38,340 nucleotides of DNA from NCBI GenBank assembly GCA_002633005.1, contig NMRA01001097.1, forward strand, positions 1 to 38,340. Reading direction: 5' to 3'. Every line of letters starts with the position of its first letter. Within the stretch, counting starts at the first letter, position 1. Positions 11,347 through 21,465 of this stretch are shown one piece after another. The notes under the pieces were generated by a model. The model was not told where the DNA came from and ran no database searches. It was given only the letters and a program-made list of their open reading frames with translations. The translations under genes were made by a program, and so were the position numbers. Source of the DNA: Phoronis australis (Eukaryota; Phoronida; Phoronidae).

Positions 11347-11390
11347 GTGTGGATCTTCCATCCACTGACGCCAGTCCCAACTTGACCTAG
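11347..11390 (+). CDS. death-effector-domain gene, terminal coding exon
   Basis: The acceptor AAATTTTCAG ends at 11346. The first two bases complete a Gly codon with the G left by the previous exon. The frame then reads VDLPSTDASPNLT and stops at TAG (11388-11390). The intron 11049-11346 is 298 bp. The three exons found encode about 108 residues ending 14 residues after the DED, so the DED is C-terminal. Unspliced, exon B would run on to a stop at 11093-11095. No polyadenylation signal close by is clear; AATAAA occurs only about 0.9 kb downstream. Confidence 0.65.
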
Positions 11391-14044
11391 CGTTCGCTGT
11401 GTGGGTCTTCATTGGTGTGATGGAAAACGACCGTACAAAAGGGGAACACTTTTGCACGTGACACCACGCAGCCCTTTGACAACATGATCCAATACGTTAA
11501 TATCATTGATATTTAACTGCTTATGTACGTGAATCTTCGTCTGAAAATATACATGTATAAACTGTTCCATGTCTAAGAGAACAGTTCGGCACCTGAAATT
11601 AAAACAGTTGCTTTTACCTTTGGTTGATTTTGACAATGAGGTGACAATCAGCATCGTTATTTATTCAGTTTTAATTTTGTTTAGACGCTTAGTGGGGGAG
11701 TCGCTTTTGGTATTTAAAACGTAGACTCGATAAGTATACTTCTTCATTGATTGAAAGGTTCCTGGGAGTTAAGGTGGCACTGAACAGTTGGACTGAGGCC
11801 GCAGCCAATTTGCACTCCTAAAATATTAAAATCTAAGGTTGGGCAAGGTTTGAGGGCAATTTTCGATAGGTATTGTATGCATGTCAATTGGTTTGTTTGT
11901 ATTCTCTGAACATGCTCAGAGTTTAAAAGGTCAGTTTCTTGGCTGTAGCTGCACTCTTCTTCAAGATGGGGCAACATGTTGCAATTTTGCAGTCGTGCAT
12001 CGGCAGGGAGGTGGGTTTTTGGGGTGAAAAGTGCCGATTTTTGCATTATTTTGCCCTTATTTCACTTAGTCTATTTTGCTTTCGACTGGGAGTGAAAAGA
12101 TATATACAGTGGGACCTACCGAAGTTACAAGTGTAGTTCCCAGATAGTGGTAATCATCTCGTCTGCTCATCAGTGATTGGAAGAGAGTGCGAGGAACCGA
12201 CCGTTATGTAATTTCTTCAGTAAATAGATTTTGAGAAAAACAAAAGTTAACCGAAAAAGTACCTCACAGTTACATGCAGTACAGTGTGCACCAGTATAGA
12301 ACAGTACGTAAATAATAAAAATATGAAATTATGTCCATTCCCGTTAACGTACTCTCTCCTTAGGTTTAGAAGAACAGGGGTTTTGGTGAAAGCTTTTGGA
12401 GATATTTCCGTGATAAAGATGGCACCCTCACAATTAGCTATCTCAGATCACTTTCTGTTTTCAACCACCAGACTTGAGTCAGAGCAGACTTTCGTGTAGG
12501 TGTGTCTTATGGGAAAGTCATTTAGCCATGTACGATGATTTCGAAATGTGAAAAAGCCACAGGTCTGGGGGATTTTGGGTCGTGGGTGTAGGGGTCGAGG
12601 GTGTTGCAAAGAATCCCTCAAATAGTCATGTTTTAGCATTTTTGTTGATCGTCATTCCAAATATTACACATGATGTGATACTGATTTAACAATGATTGTA
12701 TTGTAATTTTATTCAGTCATATAAAAAGAACAACTTTACCTTCTTCCAGCCTCTATTTCATCTCTGGAAATTTACCTTGGGACGCACTCATTTACGTTAG
12801 ACGCTTATGTCCAACATTAATATTACTTTATTAGTACTAAACTTAATGTGATCTTCTTAACGACAAAGCGTGTTTACGCCAGATATCACCAAAACGAATA
12901 GTGCACCGTCTTAGTACACTGTATATTTTGCACGTTTTCTGATTTTCAAACTTAACACTAACGACTGATGTCATGATAATGGGAATTTTTTAATCTTTGT
13001 CTGTACGCAAACTTCATCAAGCGGTCCCCATGCCTTTTCTTTTCTTTAAATATCACACGGGCGTGGGAAAGCATCGCACCCAGTTGCGGCAAAACCGGCA
13101 CGATATCAACGCGCTAACTTAAGAAGCCACTGATATCAAGAAACCAACTAAAAGTAATAATAAAAATTATGCGCGCAACATCGATACAGTGAAATGTCGA
13201 ATTACTGATGAAATCCACGAATTTTCTGGACGATATACAATTTAAAGCAATGGAAAATAAATCGCACATCTTCACAGAACTCCTAGTTCACAGTGTACTT
13301 GTTCTCAACGGCCGTATGCACGCAAATTCACAATTCTCACGCGATCAAAATTACGCGTGCCTTCGCTTTTTGTATCATCTTTCTATGCTATGAACAGGCT
13401 GGAACTCGTGTTTTTCTGCCATATGAAAGCAAGATGTCGATTTCCAAGGTAACTAGAAACGAAGACGAGCATAGCACTCACACAGGTACTGAATATTGCA
13501 AACAATTTTTAGATTTTCTAAGCAAAATGCTGAATATCCTTGATGTGTCTCTAAACCAGCCTTTGGCCATCAAATACACTACTGCTGATTTAGAACTCAT
13601 TTTGTTATAAAACTGTTCTCATAGTGTGCTTTACTGGGGTATGATTCCTGATTCATGTAAGATCACACATTCGGAAGCACACAAGTACAAAGAAGAACAA
13701 TAAATTTTAACATAATAAAGTCCGGGCCCTGCACCCCAGTTAACTTCAGCGATTTGGGGTTATCGCCAGGACTCTGAGCTCAATCAATTTCTCACCCTTC
13801 GGCTTGTAACGCTGTGTTCTTGTTTTTTTTATATTATATTCTGTTACTCAGTTACTTGTTAAAATTTTAGAGTATTTTCTGACACTGTTGTTGGTTAATG
13901 TTCACATACAAAAAGCGGACGCAGTGGTCGGATGATGGAATTCTTCGATGCTCTGTAACTCTATTCAGCTGTTAAGCTCTAAACCTGTTTAAGGACCAAC
14001 ATCCAATAACTTGTGACTGTATTTACATGAATTACGCATTCAGC
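11391..14044. other. no firmly supported gene; possible orphan exons
   Basis: Two stretches look slightly exon-like. One at about 12364-12495 follows an acceptor (CTCTCCTTAG) and reads FRRTGVLVKAFGDISVIKMA. The other, 13399-13449, lies between AACAG and AAG|GTAACT and reads AGTRVFLPYESKMSISK. Neither is recognised or linked to a gene. The 11744-12046 minus frame shows no domain. A tRNA-like fragment lies near 13050-13135. Confidence 0.3.
13050..13135 (-). mobile_element. tRNA-like SINE fragment (A and B box remnants)
   Basis: On the minus strand TGGCTTCTTAAGTTAGCGCG resembles a tRNA A box, and GGTGCGATGC, about 40 bases on, resembles a B box (GGTTCGANNC). An AAAGAAAAGAAAAGG purine run follows. 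The fold is not a functional tRNA. A tRNA-derived SINE is the likely source, but only the two boxes support this. Confidence 0.35.
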
Positions 14045-14240
14045 GATTTCTTTAGATTTGGATTTGTTAATGAGTACATGTAGCACACATCACGAATTTT
14101 CATTTGACCGGTCGGCTAGGATTATACCGTGGGATGTTACGGATGGTGGTTTCGTTGCGGAAGCGTGGCTGGACGACCTATTCCAACTGCAGCAGATGTC
14201 CGTTCCTACATGTAACAATCAGAATATAAATCCAGCTTAA
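14045..14240 (+). CDS. possible orphan terminal exon, unknown product
   Basis: After a pyrimidine-rich acceptor (TTTCTTTAG, ending about 14054) a frame continues to a TAA at 14238-14240. It includes EFSFDRSARIIPWDVTDGG and WLDDLFQLQQMSVPT. The composition looks protein-like and the stretch lies just before the LINE relic on the same strand. It could be a decayed part of that element, a lost host exon or chance. Product not recognised. Confidence 0.25.
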
Positions 14241-14289
14241 CACACGACACCTGTTTTTACACAGTGAACATGTATATCGCCAAGACTCC

Positions 14290-14940
14290 TATTCGTGTAC
14301 AGTTGTCCGCATTGTTTTATCTCCTACTCTTTTTGCACTGTTCATAAAAGATTTTGCAGCAAAATTAAAACAGTTATATTTAGGTTCGGATAATGTTTCA
14401 TCTTTGTTTGATACCGATGATGTATTAGTATTTGCCGAAAGCGAAGGAAATTTACAGGCTTTACGAAGGTGGAATTGTCTTATTAATTTCGAGTGAGAAA
14501 AACATATCAAATGTTTCGGTTGGACTACACTGCCTGAAATAATAATCGGTAATCTGAAGTTTTGAGGAATTGGCGATTTCGGATATTTTTTGCAACTTAC
14601 ACGTACATTCAGTTAATCTCTCTCGCTATGAGAATATTTTGCATTATTTGGCTTGTAACAGGTACCTGTTTGAATGCCGTTTGAAACCAAAGTTAAGAAC
14701 TTAGGTTTTGATGAATACTGTTTTACGTTCATTTAGACTCAACAGGACTCAGGAGGTCAATTCTTGCTCAAATTAGAACAGGATCCCCCCAGCTATTGGT
14801 TAAGGTTGGGCGCTTTTGTTCTTATGATTTTCATGGTAGTATTAGTTGTCTTTGTCAAACTGGTTAAGTTGAAACTGAAGTACATGTACACTTTCTGTTT
14901 GAGTGTCCGTTTTTCTTATATGCCTGAAACAACTTTTGAA
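14290..14940 (+). pseudogene. decayed non-LTR (LINE) reverse transcriptase
   Basis: Two segments of a LINE ORF2 are readable. The first (about 14315-14501) reads LSPTLFALFIKDFAAKLK, then DTDDVLVFAES where an active RT would have its YADD/FADD box, then LQALRRWN and a TGA. The second (about 14753-14936) reads RSILAQIRTGSPQLLVKVGR, a stop in the Cys region after LCQTG, then VETEVHVHFLFECP. This matches the C-terminal 'LAQLR.G.LPL..E.GR' and 'E.E.HFLF.C' signature of CR1/Jockey-like LINEs. The catalytic box has lost its aromatic residue, and stops and frameshifts are present, so the copy is dead. The GCPLSP motif is disrupted by an indel near 14312. Confidence 0.78.
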
Positions 14941-16558
14941 CTCAAATTGAGATTCAATATCCTTTGTTTTGTGCAGAAAGCTGTGAAGGTAAATTAATAA
15001 CAGTTATGCAAAATGTGGTATCACTAAAACTTCAGTTTTAATCAAAAATATTTTTGAAATCAGGATTTTTTATATGATCACTTTTATCATTGTGTTCTCT
15101 TTTTGGTCCCCTTGCGATGTGTGCACACTTGTTTTTTTTCTCTTTTGTTTTTTCATGTATCTAAAGTGAATAATAAGCCCCGTATAGGACTTCGTGTTCT
15201 TGTTTTCTTACGTATTAATTGTTTAAATCTACTTGAAAACATGTGACTTTAACAAAAATTACTTGTACTTACTTATTTAGTGTAACATTAAGTTCACATG
15301 TAATTCAACGTCTTACAACCAGTCGATCTACATGTATGTGCTAGGATTACAAAATGGAGATTTCAATAAGCAGTACTTCACCAGTGACCATCCCGGCCCT
15401 ATTGCACACTAACATGCTCGTGAAAGTGACGTGAACATTGATCCACAACCTGCAGCGTGGCAGGCAACGGTAAAACCCTCACATTTTTGTGTGTCACCAT
15501 ATGTACCGGCATTTCACTTTGAGCATATAACGAATGTCAAATTGTGGCTCAATATAAGTCAGACTGAGTAAATCATTGTCTCCTCATATTCACGGTACAT
15601 AGTCAGTACAGTGTACGAATTCAGTGTCCTGTTGGTTTGAAACCTGCTCGCCGTCTCAGGACATTGGCCAAAACGAAAGAAAGTGATTTTCTGAAACTGA
15701 AGAAAAATGTTACAATTTTAATGTTGATCATGAATCATTCAGTACAATAACAAATATTTATCAAAAGAAATCACCAAGTGGCATTGTATCTGGGCTAAAT
15801 ACCTACAGATAATTACAATTCTTGCTCACAACTACACAAATTAAAAATATGTTAAGATGACATGTGGTTGTGAACGTTAATGACTCATTTCCATTCAAAA
15901 TAGTTTTTCTACTTTTATACAATTTATCAACTCAAACAAAAATATTTAATGTTTAAAAAAAGTTTTGAAACTACAAAGGAAAGACATAAACAAATGATAT
16001 GACACGTCAATATGACAATGTGGCAGTAACGTCATGACAATTACAAAGGCGGATTTACGGGCCCAGAACAGCCCCCCTGCTCCAAGGACACGGTCAAACA
16101 TAATGAAAAGTTTCTGTCATTCCGACGGTACAGCTTCAACAGGAGTTGTCCTATAAATCATGCAGTTGCTCCCCCTTACGGCATCCTCTATTCGCTATTC
16201 CTTAACACACATGTACACCCAGTACAGAAGCCACAAAGTTAGCAATGATTGGTAATACACTGTAGCTTGAAAAATTCAGACGCAGTTTCCCAAATTTGTA
16301 TCTCCTCTTCAAGAGTGGATGTGCCCAAATCGACATGTTTCTCACATTTTGTACAATCATGGGTATTTAAAAGTTCTGTTGTTCCTCGCCTTGGAGGGTT
16401 TGGTCGCTATCAAGGGCATCATAAGCAACAATCAAAAGCAGATTCATAACCATAAGTCTAAAATTTTTGATTCTAATGACTTGCTGAATGACGTCATTAA
16501 TGCACTCACGAAGAAGTTGCCTAATGTCTCCATAGCAGCTTGTCATTTTACAAAAGTA
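14941..16558. other. no supported gene
   Basis: AT-rich noncoding sequence. A GGCGGATTTACGGGCCC string at about 16048 resembles transposon-end sequences common in invertebrates, but there are too few landmarks to call an element. The perfect octamer TGACGTCA occurs near 16488. Confidence 0.5.
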
Positions 16559-16645
16559 CATTATAACTGACAGTCATGAATTGAGAGCATTATAACTGGC
16601 AGTCATGATTTGAGTACATTATGACTGGCCGCCATGAATTGAGTA
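16559..16645. repeat. 29-bp tandem repeat, 3 copies
   Basis: Copies start at 16559, 16588 and 16617. Each begins CATTATAACTG or CATTATGACTG and contains a (CA/GC)(G/C)(T/C)CATGA core followed by TTGAG. Divergence among copies is a few bases each. Confidence 0.85.
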
Positions 16646-16849
16646 CATTTCTGTTACCGATATATGTGGATTATAAAAAAATATCTGCACAATTTGCGTA
16701 GCTACATGTACGTGTGTATATACTGTCTTCACTGTTTTGCATTGTGTCGATGATAACTCATTTATACGATGTTATTATTGCTCCAAGAAAATGTTTTATT
16801 TCTGAATTTTATTTTGATCTAATGTATCCGAATAATATGTTGAAAAGCA

Positions 16850-16880
16850 GGAGCGAAGTGTTGATATGAGCCCACGACAT
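16850..16880 (+). mobile_element. possible start segment of a Helitron-like element
   Basis: AGGAGCGAAGTGTTGATATG followed by AGCCCA resembles the sequence at 17990-18013 (ACGCGGAGCGTTGAAATGCG then CCCA), which lies just ahead of the large CTCF-like array. The likeness suggests two copies of the same kind of element segment. Support is only the local similarity. Confidence 0.2.
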
Positions 16881-17216
16881 TAACTGTGTTTTAATGGTGT
16901 GGCCATTAGATAGAGGAGAATGCATCAAGCCAGTCAGGATATGGAAAAAGTATCGTTATCTCTCTATTACAAAACCATTTGTAAAAGTATATTAGAAGTC
17001 AACCACAACTGCAAAAATACTAAGGCCTTATTGAAGGCACACTGGGGATCAAATCGCCAGGTAAGGAACAGACTTGACGAATTTTGATCCAGTAAGGGGC
17101 ATTGCAGTCAGCCGCAAATGTAAATACTATAACCATTTTATTTTACTGGTGTTGATCCTCAAGTTAATTGCCTCGGTCCAATGAATAGCAATGGACAATA
17201 CTGTGGCACGTGTATA

Positions 17217-17450
17217 CATCAACAGTTGACACACAGAAGACACTGTCATAGGCATAGGCCTGTACAAGTACATGTGCAAGCATCAACAGTTGACACACAG
17301 AAGACAATGTCATAGGCATAGGCCTGTGCAAGTACATGTGCAAGCATCAACAGTTGACACACAGAAGACAATGTCATAGGCATAGGCCTGTACAAGTACA
17401 TGTGCAAGCATCAACAGTTGACACACAAAAGAATGTCATTGGCATGGGCC
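17217..17450. repeat. 64-bp minisatellite, about 3.6 copies
   Basis: Copies start at exactly 17217, 17281, 17345 and 17409 with CATCAACAGTTGACACACA. The first three differ by only a few substitutions; the fourth is partial and has a small deletion. Each full unit ends with AAGTACATGTGCAAG, so an ACATGT palindrome is repeated every 64 bp. Confidence 0.95.
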
Positions 17451-17960
17451 TTATGTAGGCGAAGTGGATCCAACTTGTGGAGCTTCTCTAGTGAGACGAG
17501 CCTTCAGACAAAATATTGTTTTCTCAAGCTTATCTGTTGCTGTCTGATTGCTCAACGAGTACATATTACATCTCGTAAGCCGTTTGATAACCGCACATTT
17601 ATTACATCTCCATAGTGACTGAACTGAGTACTTGTAATACGTGAAAGGTGCTCAATATCCATGTTGGAAGACGTACAGCATGTTTGCTATGCAATTTATT
17701 GTGACGTTTCAACAGAGATGCCATTATGCTTTGATTTATTAACCGATGGAACCGGAGAAGAACATTTAAGACTAATTTTCTCTGAAAGTGCAAATTTCAC
17801 AAAGTGATCAGATTGAGATATGCAATTTTCATCATATTTTATGCATACTTAAAGACATGTGTGTGAAAGCAAATTATACCAAACCCAACAGCAAAGGATT
17901 GCGTTGCAATTTGAAAGTTTCTGACGGCAATTTTTAGGCCAAAAAATAACAAAAGTCGGT
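17451..17960. other. no supported gene
   Basis: Short overlapping frames on both strands without recognisable domains. Nothing further seen. Confidence 0.5.
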
Positions 17961-18353
17961 TATTCTGATCTGCAATAGTAATACAAGAGCAACGCGGAGC
18001 GTTGAAATGCGCCCACAATTGCACCGCATACGGTATCCTTCTAGGGTTGTTTATTGGTACCATGAAGTGGCCAGTAGAGGGCATACTTTGCAAAATGGAA
18101 AGGCATGGTCATTGTCTCCTCAATAGGCTAGGGGCAAAATGTGAGTAATCTTCATAATACAAGCACATCCTATACACCAGTTGCTTAAAGCACCACAGAA
18201 ACATAGAATTAAAAACAAATTTACCAACATACGAGATTAGCACAGCATTAGAATGCCAGAAACAAATTTCTACTTGGAACTTTTCCTTCACAGTCACGAA
18301 GTAACACAAAGTATACACCTGAAGACCTATGAAAATACAGAGGTCAATGTAAA

Positions 18354-19870
18354 ATACTAAAATTGCCACTAGAGGCAAATACTAAAATTGCCACTAGAGG
18401 CATACCGGTAATCAGAATCATCCTAAAGTCGTCATCGTCCGTTGTCAACATCACATAAATACACTTGCTAAATTTAGTAAAGATCCTGCAAACGGTTTGG
18501 GAGATACAGCCATGGGCGCAAAAAAACAAAACTGCCACTAGGAGGCGCCACAGTAGTCCAAATCGTCTGAAAATCATTGTCAGCTGTCTTCCTTATAGTA
18601 AGCACATACACGCCAATTTTCACAATCATCCTTTGAGCGGTTTGGTTGATAGAGGGGTGGACGCAAAAATACAGACTCGAAAACAGTAAAAATGGCCACT
18701 AGGTGGCGCAAACTACGTCGAATCCATCTGAAAACAGTAGGATAGCGTCATCTCACTAATAGGTGCCTACATACCAAATTTCATGAAAATCCGTTCAATA
18801 CTTTTGAAGATACAAAGGTAAGCGTAAAAAACTAAAATTGCCACTAGGGGGCACACCGGTAGTCGGATCCGACCAAAAGTCGTCATCTTCCGTTGTTAAC
18901 ATCATATAAATATACTTACACAATTTGTAAAGATCCTGCGAACGGTTTAGGAGATACAGCCATAGGCGCAAAAAAAAAACAAAAATGCCACTAGGAGGCG
19001 CCACAGAAGTCGAAATCGTAGGAAAATCATCGTCAACCGTCCTCTACATAATAAGCATATACATGCCAATTTTCACAATCATCCTTTGAGCGGTTTGGTT
19101 GATAGAGGGGTGGACGCACAAAAACAGACTCGAAGACACTAAAAATGGCCACTAGGTGGCGCAAACTATGTCGAATCCATCTGAAAACGGGAGGATAGCG
19201 TCATCTCACTAATAGGTGCCTACATACCAAATTTCATGATTTCATGAAAATCCAATAAGGACTTGTGAAGATACAAAGGTAAGCGTAAAAAATTAAAATT
19301 GCCACTAGGGGGCACACCGGTAGTCGGATCCGACCAAAAGTCGTCATCTTCCGTTGTTAACATCATATAAATATACTTACACAATTTGTAAAGATCCTGC
19401 GAAGGGTTTAGGAGATACAGCCATAGGCGCAAAAAAAAACAAAAATGCCACTAGGAGGCGCCACAGTAGTCGAAATCGTATGAAAATCATCGTCAACCGT
19501 CCTCTACATAATAAGCATATACATGCCAATTTTCACAATCATCCTTTGAGCGGTTTGGTTGATAGAGGGGTGGACGCACAAAAACAGACTCGAAAACACT
19601 AAAAATGGCCACTAGGTGGCGCAAACTATGTTGAATCCATCTGAAAACGGAAGGATAGCGTCATCTCACTAATAGGTGCCTACATACCAAATTTATGAAA
19701 ATCCAATAAGGACTTGTGAAGATACAAAGGTAAGCGTAAAAAAATTAAAATTGCCACTAGGGGGCACACCGGTAGTCGGATCCGTCCGAAAGTTCACACA
19801 TGCCGTCCCATTCATGAATGGAACATATGTGCCAATATTCATGAACGTATGTCAAAGGGTTTTGGAGATA
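18354..19870 (+). repeat. 455-bp higher-order tandem repeat of three subunits, each with a GCCACTAGGNGGC core
   Basis: GCCACTAGG-type cores start at 18534, 18695, 18840, 18987, 19148, 19301, 19447, 19608 and 19753, spaced about 161, 145 and 147-153 bp in rotation, so the higher-order period is about 453-461 bp. The three subunits carry distinct versions: GGAGGCGCC, GGTGGCGCA and GGGGGCACA. Two further cores (GCCACTAGAGGC) lie in a 24-bp duplication around 18360-18405. All point the same way. Nearby phrases also repeat (for example GGTTTGGTTGATAGAGGGG). Each core agrees with the animal CTCF consensus CCASYAGRKGGCR, or nearly so for the two GAGGC versions. Confidence 0.95.
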
Positions 19871-19877
19871 GAGCAGC

Positions 19878-19960
19878 GGACGCCGGACGCCAGACGCCGG
19901 ACGCCTGACGGACGCCGCCCGGACGGACGGACGGACGGACGGACGGACGGACGGACGGAC
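19878..19960 (+). repeat. GGACGCC heptamer run grading into (GGAC)10 microsatellite
   Basis: GGACGCC units begin at 19878, 19885, 19892 (AGACGCC) and 19899. After a transitional GC-rich piece, GGAC repeats perfectly from 19921 to 19960. The heptamer appears to be the seed from which the tetramer expanded. The apparent VRPS-repeat proteins on the opposite strand are only translations of this array. Confidence 0.97.
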
Positions 19961-19981
19961 AGAGATGACGGCATAATGCGT

Positions 19982-19999
19982 CCACATATAAATATGTGG
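19982..19999. repeat. 18-bp palindrome CCACATATAAATATGTGG after the microsatellite
   Basis: Perfect 8-bp arms around AA. Its position just past the microsatellite matches where Helentron-type elements carry a terminal hairpin. It could also mark a palindromic AT-rich site by chance. Confidence 0.55.
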
Positions 20000-20129
20000 G
20001 TGCATAAAAATGGAATACAATTTAGATTGCTGATATATATGATCATTTAACTTATAAAGCAACTGTTGCGCTAAAAAAACAACAATGTTGTCAATGGAGA
20101 AAGGCGAAAAGAGTATGCGTTTTGTGGGC

Positions 20130-20146
20130 NCCCCCCCCCCCCCCCC
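20130..20146. other. assembly N followed by 16-base poly-C tract
   Basis: One N at 20130 is followed by C at 20131-20146. The run length is probably unresolved by sequencing. Frames crossing it are not meaningful. Confidence 0.9.
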
Positions 20147-21239
20147 TCCCATGTAGCCAAATTGTCTTCCTTTGTAAACTCCATCACATCTCGACTCAGC
20201 AGTATACATTTCATATGCTAGGAATTCGTGATCTCACTTCGTTTTCCTTTTCAAAGGGTAAATCAAATTTGCTGAGAATTTGCAGCAGGGATGGCGAGAA
20301 ATCGTGCCCTTTACACAAAAGAGTACCCACCAAATTCCTCGACAATTCAAAAGATGCTCAAAATTCTTCCTCCTGAGTTCTGTCTGACGGTGTTTCCATG
20401 CCGTCATATGGTAACTTGAAAAAGTGTACATAGAATACAACAGCCTTTGATCGTCAACATTTAATAGCATGGGATACGCGAATACGTGTCGAGCCATGGG
20501 TATAAAACGCGTTACCAATAGAATGTGAGTGCTAGTCTGCCCGTAGAAAGGTTTGAATATCACAATGCAAGTCGTAAAAATTTGTAGTTTACTTTCTATA
20601 GTAACATACTGTAATTTTCGTAAAGAGTGTTCCAATCTATGTTAACACACACGCTACGTTGCTGCATGTATAACAAGCGCTGAAGGGGCAGGAATTGATG
20701 ACGAACTACAAGAGGTCATACTGTATATACTGCCACCCACGTTTTCAAATAAGTTTTTCATACAAAATAACAGAAATTTAACAACAGAAGTGAGGAGAGA
20801 AGCACCTGCCTCCGTTTTCACACTCCTTATATGTGCTTGGCTGAAATTTACAGTAAATTTCAGGGGGTCTCCAAAAGATATGCCAAAAGGTGATTATTAT
20901 ATTTTTAGGTATTTGCATATCCTGGAAGTGCTTCCATAGAATGAAAATTTCAGTTAAATTTGGTCTTACGTCACTAATACAGAGGACTAGAGGCGGTCTT
21001 GGAACTATTATAAACAAAGGATTACGCTAGAATCTATATGTGATTGAATTCGCAAATCAATCTCCTAAGTATTCAATAGTAGTGCATTCAATCAAGTAGA
21101 ATAATGTTATTGCCTACTGCATTTAAAGTAAACTTCGTAATTCGTTAAATAATTCAACTAGATGTCCGCATTGCAAAAACATGAGAGCACATCCTCGGCA
21201 CTTTTCAATTCGTATTATCATCAATTTATTTAAATGTCT
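20147..21239. other. no firmly supported gene; one long unassigned minus frame
   Basis: The minus frame 20635-20234 is open for 133 codons from an ATG (MEHSLRKLQYVTIESKLQIF). It has no recognisable domain or regular hydrophobic pattern, and its length is not exceptional for chance in AT-rich DNA. Nothing else was found. Confidence 0.4.
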
Positions 21240-21465
21240 TTATTAAACGTTTCCATGAACCTTTACAATCGTGTGAACACGTCACAAAACCTGTTTTGCC
21301 AATCTGATATATTAAATATTAACTATAAACGTACCATGGAACTTACAACTGTTTATACATGTCACAAAAGCTTCCTCGCCCATCCATTAAAAGCAATATT
21401 TACTATAAACATCCCATGGATCTTACAACTGTGTCAACACGTGTCAAAACATGCTAACCTGCTAT
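21240..21465. repeat. about 80-bp degenerate tandem repeat, 3 copies
   Basis: Related blocks start near 21243, 21324 and 21404. Each carries TAAACG/TATAAAC, then CCATG(G/A)A.CTTACAA, then a (A/G)CACGT or ACATGT box and CAAAA. Divergence is considerable. Confidence 0.6.

Larger units (their letters stand above)
17985..20012 (+). mobile_element. Helentron-associated / 'pearl'-like repeat element (composite)
   Basis: The segments in order are a possible start (GGAGCGTTGAAATGCG, about 17993); a unique part with a first CTCF-like core at about 18070; a block of three-subunit tandem repeats (18354-19870); a GGACGCC heptamer run (19878-19912); a (GGAC)10 microsatellite (19921-19960); and near the end an 18-bp palindrome (19982-19999). 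A core of tandem repeats, then an ACGG-type microsatellite, then a terminal hairpin is the known layout of bivalve pearl elements and other Helentron-associated elements. No helicase/Rep protein is encoded, so it would be non-autonomous. The exact ends are inferred, not seen. Confidence 0.5.

Noticed and set aside
17217-17450. CRISPR array
   Set aside because: The whole 64-bp unit repeats, with no unique spacers, in an animal genome. It is a minisatellite.
19757-20209. Minus frames with VRPSVRPS repeats
   Set aside because: They are translations of the (GGAC)n microsatellite, and one runs across an N and a poly-C tract.
20234-20635. 133-codon minus frame from an ATG as a gene
   Set aside because: There is no recognised domain and no splice or promoter support, and its length is within chance for AT-rich sequence of this size. 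Kept only as a remark.
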